Source of the DNA: JAICYJ01 sp035695105
Lineage (GTDB): Bacteria; Actinomycetota; Thermoleophilia; Gaiellales; JAICJC01
Direction of reading: 5' to 3'
NCBI GenBank assembly: GCA_035695105.1
Contig: DASSEV010000023.1
Location: 1 to 64,000 of the forward strand
Length of the DNA stretch: 64,000 nucleotides
The notes below the pieces were generated by a model, which saw only the letters and a list, made by a program, of their open reading frames with translations, was not told where the DNA came from and ran no database searches. The position numbers and the translations under genes were made by a program. Below are positions 50,942-59,411 of the stretch, piece after piece (within the stretch, counting starts at the first letter, position 1; each line of letters opens with the position of its first letter).

Positions 50942-51507
50942 CGCTCACCGCGGCGCTTCCGGTGGCCTGGCTGGTCGCCCGAGCGGCCGGGCTGGTCGCC
51001 TTCGGCATCCTCACACTCTCCACGTGGCTGGGACTCGGCATGAGCACCCGCCTGCTCGGGCCGCGCTTCCAGGCCCGCCTGCTCGGGTGGCATCGAACGC
51101 TCGCCTGGACGGGCCTCGGCATGATCGCGCTCCACATCGCCGCGGTGCTCGCGGACCCAGTGCTCGGGTTCGGACTCCCGGCCGTGCTGATTCCGTTCGC
51201 CGCTCCGTGGCGGCCGGCGGCGATCGCGGCCGGTGTGGTCGCCGGCTGGCTGACGCTGATGCTCGCCGTCTCGTTCCGGATGCGGAGCCGTATCGGCCAG
51301 CGCGGTTGGCGGCGGCTGCACTACGCCAGCTTCGCGGCGTTCGTGCTGGCGCTCATCCACGCGATCTCGTCCGGCACCGACCTCGTCGGGCTGGGCGGCC
51401 CGATCGTCGCCGTCGTCGCGGGCGGGCCGGTGTTGTGGCTGACGCTCGTGCGCATCCTCACCCCCCGCAGGCGGCCCGCCGCGGCGGCGGCCGCGATGGC
51501 CCGATGA
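50938..51507 (+). CDS. Ferric-reductase-like heme-binding membrane protein
   Basis: A 189-residue polytopic protein with about six helices. Two of them carry His pairs spaced 13-14 apart (GWHRTLAWTGLGMIALH and LHYASFAAFVLALIH), the bis-heme ligation pattern of the ferric reductase/NADPH-oxidase-like transmembrane family. It lacks the FAD and NAD domains of full ferric reductases, so electrons must come from other proteins, perhaps the ferredoxin and reductase encoded next. ATG at 50938 overlaps the apbE stop by 4 nt. Confidence 0.88.
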   Translation: MTLTAALPVAWLVARAAGLVAFGILTLSTWLGLGMSTRLLGPRFQARLLGWHRTLAWTGLGMIALHIAAVLADPVLGFGLPAVLIPFAAPWRPAAIAAGVVAGWLTLMLAVSFRMRSRIGQRGWRRLHYASFAAFVLALIHAISSGTDLVGLGGPIVAVVAGGPVLWLTLVRILTPRRRPAAAAAAMAR

Positions 51508-51542
51508 CGACCACCAAGCAACCGACTGGAAAGGACATCACC

Positions 51543-51749
51543 ATGAGCTACCGCATCATCATTGACCGCACGATCTGCTCCGGCTATGGCTCGTGCATCG
51601 AGGAGTCACCGACGCTCTTCGCGCTCGGCGCCGACGGCATCGCCACGGCGCCGGGCGAGACCGACAATCGGGACGCCGCAATCGGCGCCGCGCTCGCCTG
51701 CCCGATGGGGGCGATCGCGGTTCTCGACGAGAGCGGGAAGGAGCTGTGA
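51543..51749 (+). CDS. Small ferredoxin, probably [3Fe-4S]
   Basis: A 68-residue ferredoxin. Cys ligands: CSGYGSC (C-x5-C) near the N-terminus and ACPMGAI near the C-terminus. One Cys is missing from the usual CxxCxxC, so a [3Fe-4S] cluster is likely, as in the ferredoxins that serve actinobacterial P450s. ATG at 51543 has a GGAAAGGA site just upstream; 35 nt after the heme protein stop. Its stop shares one base with the ferredoxin reductase start. Confidence 0.87.
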   Translation: MSYRIIIDRTICSGYGSCIEESPTLFALGADGIATAPGETDNRDAAIGAALACPMGAIAVLDESGKEL

Positions 51750-52924
51750 TGAATCCCGAATGCACCGATGTGCTGATCCTGGGAGCCGGCCTCGCCGGCT
51801 CCCGCACAGCCGAGACGCTGCGAGCACTCGGATTCGAGGGACGCGTCCTCGTCTGTGGTGACGAGCCTCACCTCCCCTACGAGCGTCCCGCGCTGTCCAA
51901 GTCCTTCCTTGCCGGCCGCGCCACGCGCGGCGAGCTGGCCCTCCGGGATCCCTGCTACTGGCGCGACCGTGGGATCGAGATGCGACCCTCGGCTCCCGTC
52001 GAGTCGCTCGACGTGCGGCACCGGACCGCAGTCGTGCGTGGCCGAATCGTGACCTGGCAGCGGCTCGTGATGGCCACCGGCGTGCGGGGCCGTCGCCTCC
52101 CTGCGCTCGACCGGTACGACAACGCGCACCAGCTGCGGACGCTCGATGACGCCGCCCGTCTGGCCCCCAAGCTGCAAGCGGGCATGCGCCTCGCCGTGAT
52201 CGGTGCCGGATTCGTCGGCCTCGAGGTCGCCTCGACGGCTCGAGCGCTGGGCGTCGACGTGTCGGTTATCGACGTGGCAGCTGTCCCGTTCGCCACCAGC
52301 CTGGGACGGGAGGTGGGCTCATGGATGGCGGAGATCGCCGCGGATCGCGGAGTCGATCTGCGGCTCGGGCGCAGCGTGGCCAGCGTCGCCGGGGAGCGTC
52401 GCATCGACGCCCTGGTGCTCGATGATGGCTCAGCAATCGAGTGCGATGTCGTGCTCGTCGGCATCGGCAGCCTGCCGAACTCCGAGCTTGCTGCCGGCCA
52501 GCTGGCGCTGGCCGAGGATGGCGGTGTCGCGGTCGATGCCCGCGGTCGCACCACCGTCGACGGCGTCTACGCCTGCGGCGATGTGGTCACGAGCATCGAT
52601 CACGGGCGCATCGAGCACTGGAGCGCCGCAAGTGCGACCGCCCGCACGGTCGCGCATGAGCTGGCGGGCGTGCCGCCTCCGGAGCCCGCTGTGTCCTACT
52701 TCTGGACGGATCAGTTCGCCCATCGACTGCAGGTGGTCGGGCACCCACGCCCCGGATGGGAGCCGTCGATCGATCCGTCCGGCGGCGGATTCGCTGCTCG
52801 CTACCACGACGAACACGGCCGTGTGCGGGCGGTCGCCCTCCTCGACCGTCCCGATCTGCTGGCGGAAGCACGAGCACAGGTCACGGCCGGTGCGCTGGAC
52901 GACGAGCATCGAGCCGTGGCGTGA
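51749..52924 (+). CDS. FAD-dependent ferredoxin reductase (NAD(P)H-dependent)
   Basis: A 391-residue pyridine-nucleotide-disulfide-type reductase. FAD loop VLILGAGLAGSRTAETLRALG, PYERPALSKSFLAG, NAD(P) loop LAVIGAGFVGLEVASTARALG, and GVYACGDVVTS near the end, then the C-terminal reductase domain. It should pass electrons from NAD(P)H to the preceding ferredoxin. No P450 gene is present, so the ferric-reductase-like membrane protein is the more obvious partner. Confidence 0.92.
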   Translation: MNPECTDVLILGAGLAGSRTAETLRALGFEGRVLVCGDEPHLPYERPALSKSFLAGRATRGELALRDPCYWRDRGIEMRPSAPVESLDVRHRTAVVRGRIVTWQRLVMATGVRGRRLPALDRYDNAHQLRTLDDAARLAPKLQAGMRLAVIGAGFVGLEVASTARALGVDVSVIDVAAVPFATSLGREVGSWMAEIAADRGVDLRLGRSVASVAGERRIDALVLDDGSAIECDVVLVGIGSLPNSELAAGQLALAEDGGVAVDARGRTTVDGVYACGDVVTSIDHGRIEHWSAASATARTVAHELAGVPPPEPAVSYFWTDQFAHRLQVVGHPRPGWEPSIDPSGGGFAARYHDEHGRVRAVALLDRPDLLAEARAQVTAGALDDEHRAVA

Positions 52925-52942
52925 CGCTGCCAGCAGCGGAGG

Positions 52943-54334
52943 CTAGTGGTGGAAGCTCTCGCTCGTCTTCGCGTCGTGGATCGGCTGGGTGTGGCGCTCG
53001 AGCTGCGGCTGGATGCGGTGCATGTCCTCGACCAGCAGGTCGGCCATGTCGTGGCTGAACCCATTGCGGACGACGACACGCAGGGCCGCCAGATCGGTGC
53101 GGTTCGCCGGGAACGTGTACGCGGGCACCTGCCAGCCGCGCTCCCTCAGGGCGGCCGACACGTCGAACACCGAGTAGCCGCTGACGTCGTCGCGTAGCGT
53201 GAAGGCGAACACGGGCAGTTCGTCGCCGCGGGTCAGCAGCCGGTAGGGGCCGATTGCCCCGATTGCCGCCGAGAGCCGTGTCGCGACGTCGCGGGAGTAC
53301 TCCTGCACGCCGCGGTAGCCGTCGAAGCCCAGTCGCAGGAAGTTGTAGTACTGCGCGACAACCTGGCCTCCGGGCCGGGAGAAGTTGAGCGCGAAGGTGG
53401 GCATGTTGTCCCCCAGGTAGTTCACCCAGAAGATCAGGTCGCTGGGCAGGGCGTCGGCGTCACGCCAGACGATCCACCCGACCCCCGGATAGACCAGCCC
53501 GTACTTGTGACCCGAGGCGTTGATGGATGCGACCCGTGGAAGCCGGAAGTCCCACTCCAGGTCAGGGTCGAGGAACGGGGCGATGAACGCGCCCGAGGCG
53601 CCGTCGACGTGCAGCGGGACATCCAGGCCGGTGCGCTCCTGGAGATCGTCGAGCGCCGCAGAGATCTCGGCCACCGGTTCGTAGGATCCGTCGAACGTCG
53701 AGCCCAGGACGGCAACCACGCCGATCGTGTTCTCGTCGCAGAGCTTGACTGCCTCTTCCGCCGACAGGTTGAACCGGTTGCCCTCCATCGGCACCAGCCG
53801 CATGTCGACGTCCCAGTAGTTGGCGAACTTCTCCCAGCAGACCTGGACGTTGATGCCCATCACCAGGTTAGGGCGGGCCGAGTCCTCCTTCCCCTCCGCC
53901 TTCCGGCGATGCTGCCAGCGTCGCTTGAGCGCGAGACCGGCCAGCATCGCCGCCTCGCTCGAGCCTGTCGTCGAGCAGCCGGTCGCCTGCTCGAAATCGG
54001 GGGCGTGCCAGAGACGGGCGAGGATGTTGACGCAGCGCGCCTCCAGCTCCGCCGTCTGCGGGTACTCGTCCTTGTCGATCATGTTCTTGTCGAAGCACTC
54101 GCTCATCAGCTGCTCGGCCTGAGGCTCCATCCAGGTCGAGACGAAGGTTGCGAGGTTCATCCTTGCGTTGCCGTCCAGCATCAGCTCGTCGTGAACGATC
54201 TGGTAGGCGACGTCCGGCGGCAACTCGCCGGCCGGCATCTCGTGGCGTGGAATGCTCGCGATCTCCCGCGTGAAGATCGGCGCCACCGCGAGATCGGCGG
54301 TCCGTTCCGCCGACTTGGGATGCTTCAGTGTCAT
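52943..54334 (-). CDS. gadB: Glutamate decarboxylase
   Basis: A 463-residue PLP enzyme that turns glutamate into GABA, consuming a proton. Features: PRHEMPAGELPPDVAYQIVHDEL, GCSTTGSSEAAMLAGLALKRRW, HVDGASGAFIAPFLDP, and the PLP lysine K277 in NASGHKYGLVYPGVGW. The C-terminus ends in a short His-containing tail (ESFHH), as in acid-regulated enzymes. ATG at 54334 overlaps the amidotransferase stop by 4 nt. No glutamate/GABA antiporter gene is adjacent. Confidence 0.95.
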   Translation of the reverse strand: MTLKHPKSAERTADLAVAPIFTREIASIPRHEMPAGELPPDVAYQIVHDELMLDGNARMNLATFVSTWMEPQAEQLMSECFDKNMIDKDEYPQTAELEARCVNILARLWHAPDFEQATGCSTTGSSEAAMLAGLALKRRWQHRRKAEGKEDSARPNLVMGINVQVCWEKFANYWDVDMRLVPMEGNRFNLSAEEAVKLCDENTIGVVAVLGSTFDGSYEPVAEISAALDDLQERTGLDVPLHVDGASGAFIAPFLDPDLEWDFRLPRVASINASGHKYGLVYPGVGWIVWRDADALPSDLIFWVNYLGDNMPTFALNFSRPGGQVVAQYYNFLRLGFDGYRGVQEYSRDVATRLSAAIGAIGPYRLLTRGDELPVFAFTLRDDVSGYSVFDVSAALRERGWQVPAYTFPANRTDLAALRVVVRNGFSHDMADLLVEDMHRIQPQLERHTQPIHDAKTSESFHH

Positions 54335-55176
54335 GACATGACCTCCGCCGAACGGATCGGTTTGAAGGGGACGATCTCGTCGCGCGTCCCGTCGATCAGG
54401 GAGCAGGTCGCCTCCGGCACCTCGTTCCACGCGCCAGGCAGATCGCCCAGCGGCTCGGACACGATCAGCCGCGAGGCATCCGAGACCTCGGCCAGGTACG
54501 GGTTGTCCGGATACATCCCGCGAAGCGTCGCGACGTCGGTGCTGTAGTAGAGCGACCGGGCCGTTCCGTCGCTCGAGTATCTGAACGCCCACACCCGCCG
54601 GCCGTCGGTCGTCGCAATCGTGCCCTGCATCGGGCTCGAGACGCCGCGTCGATTTCCCACGTCCTCGACCAGCCCGACCGCGCGTGCCACAGCCGTCCAT
54701 GGATCCGCCTCCAGGCCGAACGTCAGCGCGAGGTAGAAGAGCAGCTCGGAGTCGGTCGTCCCTTCGATCTCCGGAAAGAGCGCAGGAGCAACCTCGAGGA
54801 GCAGGTCGCGCTTGAGGTCGGGGAACCCATGGATCAGGCCGTTGTGCATCCACAGCCATCTCCCGTGCCGGAACGGATGGCAGTTCGTCTGCTGCACCGG
54901 CGACCCCGTCGATGCGCGGATATGGGCGAAGACGACGCCCGACGTGATGTGCCGGGAGATGTCCCGCAGGTTCCGGTCGTTCCAGGCCGGCTCGATGCTC
55001 CGGAACACGGCCGGCGTCTCCTGCGTGCCGTACCAGCCGACGCCGAATCCATCACCGTTCGTCTCCTCGGCGCCAAGCTGCGAGTGCAGGCTCTGGACGA
55101 TCAGCGAGTGCTCGGTCGAGTAGAGCAGGTGCTCCATGGGCACGGGCGAACCGCAATACGCCAACCAGCGACACAT
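54331..55176 (-). CDS. Class II glutamine amidotransferase domain protein
   Basis: A 281-residue N-terminal-nucleophile amidotransferase of the GATase_4/YafJ/EgtC kind. Cys2 is the predicted nucleophile (MCRWLAYCGSPV), and NGDGFGVGWYG, FAHIRASTGSPVQQTNCHPF and WMHNGLIHGFPDLK complete the glutamine site. There is no synthase domain, so it probably hydrolyses glutamine or a gamma-glutamyl amide. Overlap with gadB suggests it feeds glutamate into the decarboxylase. ATG at 55176. Confidence 0.88.
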   Translation of the reverse strand: MCRWLAYCGSPVPMEHLLYSTEHSLIVQSLHSQLGAEETNGDGFGVGWYGTQETPAVFRSIEPAWNDRNLRDISRHITSGVVFAHIRASTGSPVQQTNCHPFRHGRWLWMHNGLIHGFPDLKRDLLLEVAPALFPEIEGTTDSELLFYLALTFGLEADPWTAVARAVGLVEDVGNRRGVSSPMQGTIATTDGRRVWAFRYSSDGTARSLYYSTDVATLRGMYPDNPYLAEVSDASRLIVSEPLGDLPGAWNEVPEATCSLIDGTRDEIVPFKPIRSAEVMS

Positions 55177-55232
55177 CGCCGCATCCTGACCCGGCACCGT
55201 CGGGCGCAGCCTCATCCGAACCGGACGATCCC

Positions 55233-55883
55233 TCAGGTCGATGACGCGCCGGCTCGCAGGGCGCCGACCGCGCACGCGAGAAAGCAGGCAGCTCCGAGGC
55301 TCGTGTTCCAGTTCGCCGCGGCCAGGTCCAGCACCGATCCAGTCGACGGAACGACATATCCGGCAACCGCCGAGATGCCGAAGAACACGCAGCCGAGCAG
55401 GTTGACGGCCGGTTGCCACCAGCCCGGCTGGGCCCGTGATGGGCGCAGGCCGCGTCGAGGGGAGGCCACGTAGGCGATCGCGCCCGAGATCAGGAAGCAT
55501 ACGGAGCCGAGCGCGTCGGGCCGCCAGACGAGCTGGTCGTAGCCGTGGCTGCTCGTCACCGTCGTCATTGCCTGAAAGGTGGAGCGGTTGAAGAACAGGG
55601 TTCCCGCAGACTGCACAATCGCGGCCCACCAGGCTGCGCGGCCTCCGGTGCCGCTGCGTCCCGGCCGTGCGAGCGCCGTCTGCAGCGCCCCGCCGGCCGT
55701 GAAGAACACCGACCCGACGAAGAACGTGATCGCCGTCACCTCGGGCCCGACCGCCGTTTCGTATCCCGGGAACGGGCCGATCAGAAAGCAGGCCGATCCG
55801 ATGGCGAACGACCACGCCATCCACCGCTCGGCAGCGGTGTGCCGTTGAGTTGACACCCGATCGTCAGATGCGGGTCGTGCCAC
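55233..55883 (-). CDS. Six-helix membrane protein upstream of the amidotransferase
   Basis: A 216-residue hydrophobic protein: segments at residues 22-40, 45-70, 85-105, 125-142, 155-180 and 195-213, many starting with a GSACFLI, GSVCFLI or GAACFLA pattern, suggesting internal repeats. No family recognised with confidence. It shares the operon with the amidotransferase and gadB (56 nt gap), so a role in glutamate or GABA transport or pH sensing is possible but unsupported. Confidence 0.6.
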   Translation of the reverse strand: MARPASDDRVSTQRHTAAERWMAWSFAIGSACFLIGPFPGYETAVGPEVTAITFFVGSVFFTAGGALQTALARPGRSGTGGRAAWWAAIVQSAGTLFFNRSTFQAMTTVTSSHGYDQLVWRPDALGSVCFLISGAIAYVASPRRGLRPSRAQPGWWQPAVNLLGCVFFGISAVAGYVVPSTGSVLDLAAANWNTSLGAACFLACAVGALRAGASST

Positions 55884-56022
55884 GGCACGTGATCCTCCCG
55901 GAGTCTGAGGCCGGACGCCAGTGTGGAGGCGCGTCGCAGTCCGGGGAGGGTCGCATATGGCGTGATCGTGTCGGCTCCGCTACCAATTCTTCTGGAGGCA
56001 GGGCAACGAGGGAGACGGGTTC

Positions 56023-56511
56023 ATGACGGTGCTGCAGGTGTGCCACAGGTTCGATGCGTGGGTGATCGGTCGCATCGGCGCCGCCCGGCGCTCGTGGCTG
56101 ACCCGGATGCTGGTGCCCTACACGATTGCCGGAACGATCGGGTTGCCCTGGCTTCTCGCGGGGGCCGCCGTCGACCAGGCGCAGCGGGTGGCCATCGCCG
56201 CGGGGCTCGCGGCCCTGGTTGCAAACGCGGTGAAGTACGCGGCGCGCCGCACCCGGCCAGACCACCTCCCGCTGCTGGTGCGCCCGCTGCGCAGCTCCTC
56301 GTTTCCGTCAGGTCACGCCGCCAGTGCTACGGCCGCGATGTGCGCGCTGCTCGTCGTCGCCCCGGGGCTGGCGCCGCTCTGGATTTCGATGGCGCTGGCC
56401 ATGGCCGTCAGCAGAATCTACGTCGGCGTCCACTACCCCACCGATGTGCTCGCGGGAGCCGGGCTCGGCCTGCTGGTCGCTGCTGTGCCGCTCCTGATCG
56501 CGGCGACGTAG
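56023..56511 (+). CDS. PAP2 superfamily phosphatase
   Basis: A 162-residue membrane phosphatase. All three PAP2 motifs are present: KYAARRTRP (KxxxxxxRP), SFPSGHAAS, and SRIYVGVHYPTDVLAG (SRxxxxxHxxxD). It cleaves lipid or isoprenoid pyrophosphates, for example undecaprenyl pyrophosphate recycling. ATG at 56023. Its 3' part overlaps the antisense reading frame of the next gene. Confidence 0.9.
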   Translation: MTVLQVCHRFDAWVIGRIGAARRSWLTRMLVPYTIAGTIGLPWLLAGAAVDQAQRVAIAAGLAALVANAVKYAARRTRPDHLPLLVRPLRSSSFPSGHAASATAAMCALLVVAPGLAPLWISMALAMAVSRIYVGVHYPTDVLAGAGLGLLVAAVPLLIAAT

Positions 56512-57189
56512 CCGGCTACACCGCGAGGACGACCCTCGGATCGATGGCAGGTTACGCTCCGCTCGCTTCTTGATTGCGTGAAGCATGCTGGTGGTGTTGG
56601 CGTAATCGCCGAGCTGGTAGGCCGCTCCCAGGGTCACCCATGACCAGCGCGGCGCGTACCGTGCACGTGCCCTGATGACTAACCGAGTCCTCTCCGTGGC
56701 GACCGGTTCGAGGATGAACGCCCAGGTGAAGTCGATCGCCTTCATCGGTGGCAGTAAGTGCCGAGTCGATCGCAGCACGAGCGCCCGCTCTGGCTCGAGT
56801 ACCTCGACGGTGAAGAACACCGACCAGTCGATGCTATCGGGGACGCGGTCACCGACTGCGAGCGTTTGGAGGTCTTCCCTGATCTCGTTCGCGCTGTGGT
56901 CTTTGATCCCCCACTGGAGCCGATCCAGCCAATAGGGCGTGTACCACCCGGCGCGGTATGCCGGGAAGCCCATCTGCACGACCCATGGCCATACAGCGTC
57001 AGTTGGAGCATCAATCGTGATGGCACGCGTGGAGGTCCACAGCGGTTCCGGCACGAGCTCGTCGCCGGGGAGTCGTCCGTGTACCTCGCTCGTCGTTGCG
57101 CCGGATCGGTGGCCAACGCGTCGCACGGCGCCCACCATGCCTACTGAGGCGCCGGCGAGGACAAGTGCCGTTTTCGTGCGAGCGGTCAT
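56308..57189 (-). CDS. SRPBCC-domain membrane-associated protein with run-on C-terminus
   Basis: A frame of 293 residues. The real domain is residues 1 to about 220: a hydrophobic start (TKTALVLAGASVGMVGAV), then an SRPBCC fold (ITIDAPTDAVWPWVVQMGFPAYRAGWYT, FTVEVLEPERALVLRS) ending near IKKRAER. After that the frame runs 70 more residues of Arg/Gln-rich low-quality sequence antisense to the PAP2 gene (204 nt overlap), so a stop may have been lost or shifted. ATG at 57189 has an AAAGGAG site upstream. Confidence 0.7.
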   Translation of the reverse strand: MTARTKTALVLAGASVGMVGAVRRVGHRSGATTSEVHGRLPGDELVPEPLWTSTRAITIDAPTDAVWPWVVQMGFPAYRAGWYTPYWLDRLQWGIKDHSANEIREDLQTLAVGDRVPDSIDWSVFFTVEVLEPERALVLRSTRHLLPPMKAIDFTWAFILEPVATERTRLVIRARARYAPRWSWVTLGAAYQLGDYANTTSMLHAIKKRAERNLPSIRGSSSRCSRLRRRDQERHSSDQQAEPGSREHIGGVVDADVDSADGHGQRHRNPERRQPRGDDEQRAHRGRSTGGVT

Positions 57190-57601
57190 CGTAGGCTCCT
57201 TTCCCGGCGACGGATCACCCTGAAGCGTCATACACGCTCGTCCGGGCCGCCTCCGCGGGCGCGCGGTGTCCGGCTACGGAGAAGCTCGCAACGTGGCGCG
57301 GGCTCAGTCGCTGGCTCGTAGCGACGGGATGCGCCTCCAGGTGCACCGGCCGCGTACAGGTCGTACCAGGCCGGCGCTCTGCGCGCCGCGGCGATGCGCG
57401 CCCCCCAAACAGGCGTTGGCAGGCTGGGCACCGAATCCAGCAGCCGCTGCGCCGTATCGCGGTCGCTCGAGAGGATGCACGGACCGTCGACGGCTCGGCG
57501 ATGTCCGTGATCACGCCGCGTTGCCAGCGGCGCGTTCGCTGTTGAAATTGCGTCAAATCGCGGATTCGGAACCGCCCGGCGCACCCTACGCTGGTAGCAG
57601 G
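57190..57601. other. Intergenic stretch with no supported gene
   Basis: A minus-strand frame (57228-57662) with some protein-like segments crosses this region, but it runs over the start of the gene at 57602 and has no convincing start or family. I see no RNA gene. Probably carries the promoters of the divergent genes at 57189 and 57602. Confidence 0.4.
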
Positions 57602-58060
57602 ATGCAAATGACCCCCGCCCACCGCGAGGCGCCTCCGATTCCGCCGCGTGATGAGAGCTCACTAGCTCAGGCTCGAGCCCCTTGGCCGTTGGTGGCTGCG
57701 TTCTTGGCCTGGCTCGGCACCCTACCGATTGCCGCGTTCGTCTTCATACTGGGCGTCGCAACCGACGCGCCCGAAACGCAGGACAGCGCGGTGGTCATCT
57801 CGGCTCTAGCTTTGGTTGGAATCTGGGGGACGCTGGCCGTGCAACTGGTTCGCTGGTGGCGACAAGGTCGAGGAAACCTGTGGACGGCGCCGTTGTTATG
57901 GCTCGGTGCCCTGATGTTCTTCCCGGTGCTGTTCTTCTCGGCGTATCGGCGTGTGGCATCGTGTCGCCAGGAGGTCACAGCCCGCTACTGCGTCCATTGC
58001 GGCACCCCACTGGTCGCCAACGCAAGGTTCTGCGCATCCTGCGGACGACCGACCGCCTGA
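57602..58060 (+). CDS. Membrane protein with C-terminal zinc ribbon
   Basis: A 152-residue protein with an N-terminal Pro-rich stretch, helices near residues 30-52, 64-84 and 97-112, and a C-terminal double zinc-ribbon knuckle (YCVHCGTPLVANARFCASCG). No enzymatic domain. One of four small proteins in 57602-62220 that combine a zinc ribbon with membrane helices. ATG at 57602, or 57608. Confidence 0.7.
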   Translation: MQMTPAHREAPPIPPRDESSLAQARAPWPLVAAFLAWLGTLPIAAFVFILGVATDAPETQDSAVVISALALVGIWGTLAVQLVRWWRQGRGNLWTAPLLWLGALMFFPVLFFSAYRRVASCRQEVTARYCVHCGTPLVANARFCASCGRPTA

Positions 58061-58185
58061 TGCCAGCAGGCACGTCGGCCTTGGTGTGCACGGCCCCGTG
58101 CCCCACGGCGTAACGATTGTGGAATCCCCGGACGCGACGCAACCGCAGCTGCGCCATGCTCGGGGTAATCGGAGGCGATACGTCG

Positions 58186-58620
58186 ATGATCAAGGACGCG
58201 GCGAGCCACATCAAGAATCAACGCACTGCCGCGGCGGCAGCCGTGCGCTGCCCGGCGTGTGGAGCCTCATGTGAGCCCAAGGCGAGGTACTGCCCATCAT
58301 GCGGAGCATCGGTCACGTCGGCGAAAGCTCCACGCTCAAGCCGCGACGCTGCTGCACGGCGAGTAAGGGACGCAGCGGCTTACCTGGCGATGGTCATCGC
58401 GCAAATGCTCGGCATGCTATGGCTCGGTGTGCTCAGCTTCACAAGCGGCTCCGACATCCTCACCATGTCAGCCTTCATCGGTCTGCTCGGCTACTCCGTC
58501 GTTGCATGGATGGTTGCGCGCCAGCATCCAGCAAGGGGACTGCTGTTCATGGTGATGGGAACAGCCGCCATGGCCGGCCTACTCGTCGTCGCGGACGGTC
58601 AAGGATGGCTCGGTGCCTGA
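58186..58620 (+). CDS. Membrane protein with N-terminal zinc ribbon
   Basis: A 144-residue protein: zinc ribbon RCPACGASCEPKARYCPSCG near the N-terminus, charged linker, then two to three helices (LAMVIAQMLGMLWLGVLSF, MSAFIGLLGYSVVAWMVA, GLLFMVMGTAAMAGLLVVA). Upstream in-frame ATGs exist at 58117 and 58156; ATG at 58186 is preferred for its GGAGG site 10 nt before. Function unknown. Confidence 0.68.
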   Translation: MIKDAASHIKNQRTAAAAAVRCPACGASCEPKARYCPSCGASVTSAKAPRSSRDAAARRVRDAAAYLAMVIAQMLGMLWLGVLSFTSGSDILTMSAFIGLLGYSVVAWMVARQHPARGLLFMVMGTAAMAGLLVVADGQGWLGA

Positions 58621-58955
58621 GCCACCGATCAAGACACTCCGCCGGCGCTATCGGCGCTGACCCACGCCGCGCCAGCGGATTACGGCCGCTCGCATAGCCG
58701 TGCTTGTAGGCGGAGTCGTACCGGGCGACTGCTTCTCCTCCGAGGCCCCCGTGCCTCGTCCCGGACGAGCCACCGTTGCAGCCGGCAACGGCGAGCGACG
58801 AGGACGATGTCGACGGTTCGCATACCCCAACAAGTATGCGGCCGCCGCGAGCGAGCGTCGGTAGTTCACCACCACGCTTAGCGCGGGTTTCCAGATGCCT
58901 AGGACGACCGACTTGGGCAACGATCGATGACGGATCAGCGAGGAGGATGAGGAAT
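58621..58955. other. Intergenic region with no supported gene
   Basis: Between the zinc-ribbon gene and the universal stress protein I see only fragmentary frames on both strands that look like random translation. A GAGGAGG-like ribosome-binding site lies at its end, before 58956. It may hold the promoter of the stress-protein operon. Confidence 0.45.
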
Positions 58956-59411
58956 ATGTACAAGAAGATCGTGGTTGCCCTCGACGAATCCGACGGTTCG
59001 GTGGCGGCACTGCCACACGCTGTGAGTCTGGCCCAACGAGACGGTGCGACCTTGGTGATCGCTCACGCCCGTACGGGTGCGCTACGGGCCGATCCGGACG
59101 CGATGCTCGAGCGGACGGTGGAGGGGTTGCGGAGCGGCGGGATCGATGCGCGGCTGGAGATCCGCGCCACCGCGCAGGAGGAGGTCGCAACGTTCCTGGC
59201 TGAGGTTGCCGCCGAGTTGGGTGCCGACCTCATCGTGATCGCGGGGCGGGGCCGCTCTTCGCTCTCGGGAGCCTTATTGGGCAGCGTCACACAAGGGTTG
59301 CTGCATGTGGCCCCCTGCCCGGTGCTCGTCGTACCCATGGACACCGACGCCGACGAGCGGAGACTGCCGACGGCCTCATCTATTCGAATCCGCAAGGTCG
59401 ATGCTTCGTGA
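58956..59411 (+). CDS. Universal stress protein (UspA family)
   Basis: A 151-residue UspA-fold protein: KKIVVALDESDGSVAALPHA at the start and the ATP-binding-type motif GRGRSSLSGALLGSVTQGLL followed by PCPVLVVP, so it is probably of the nucleotide-binding class. GAGGAGG ribosome site. The stop overlaps the GTG start of the polysaccharide deacetylase by 4 nt. Acts in general stress or dormancy responses in relatives; no specific role predicted. Confidence 0.93.
   Translation: MYKKIVVALDESDGSVAALPHAVSLAQRDGATLVIAHARTGALRADPDAMLERTVEGLRSGGIDARLEIRATAQEEVATFLAEVAAELGADLIVIAGRGRSSLSGALLGSVTQGLLHVAPCPVLVVPMDTDADERRLPTASSIRIRKVDAS

Noticed and set aside
51543..52924. Ferredoxin and reductase as a P450 redox system
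   Set aside because: No P450 gene is present, and the genes overlap the ApbE and ferric-reductase-like operon, which better explains them.
57228..57662. Minus-strand frame of 144 codons in the gap after the SRPBCC gene
   Set aside because: It overlaps the start of a convincing zinc-ribbon gene, has no family and no good ribosome site; at most a decayed fragment.
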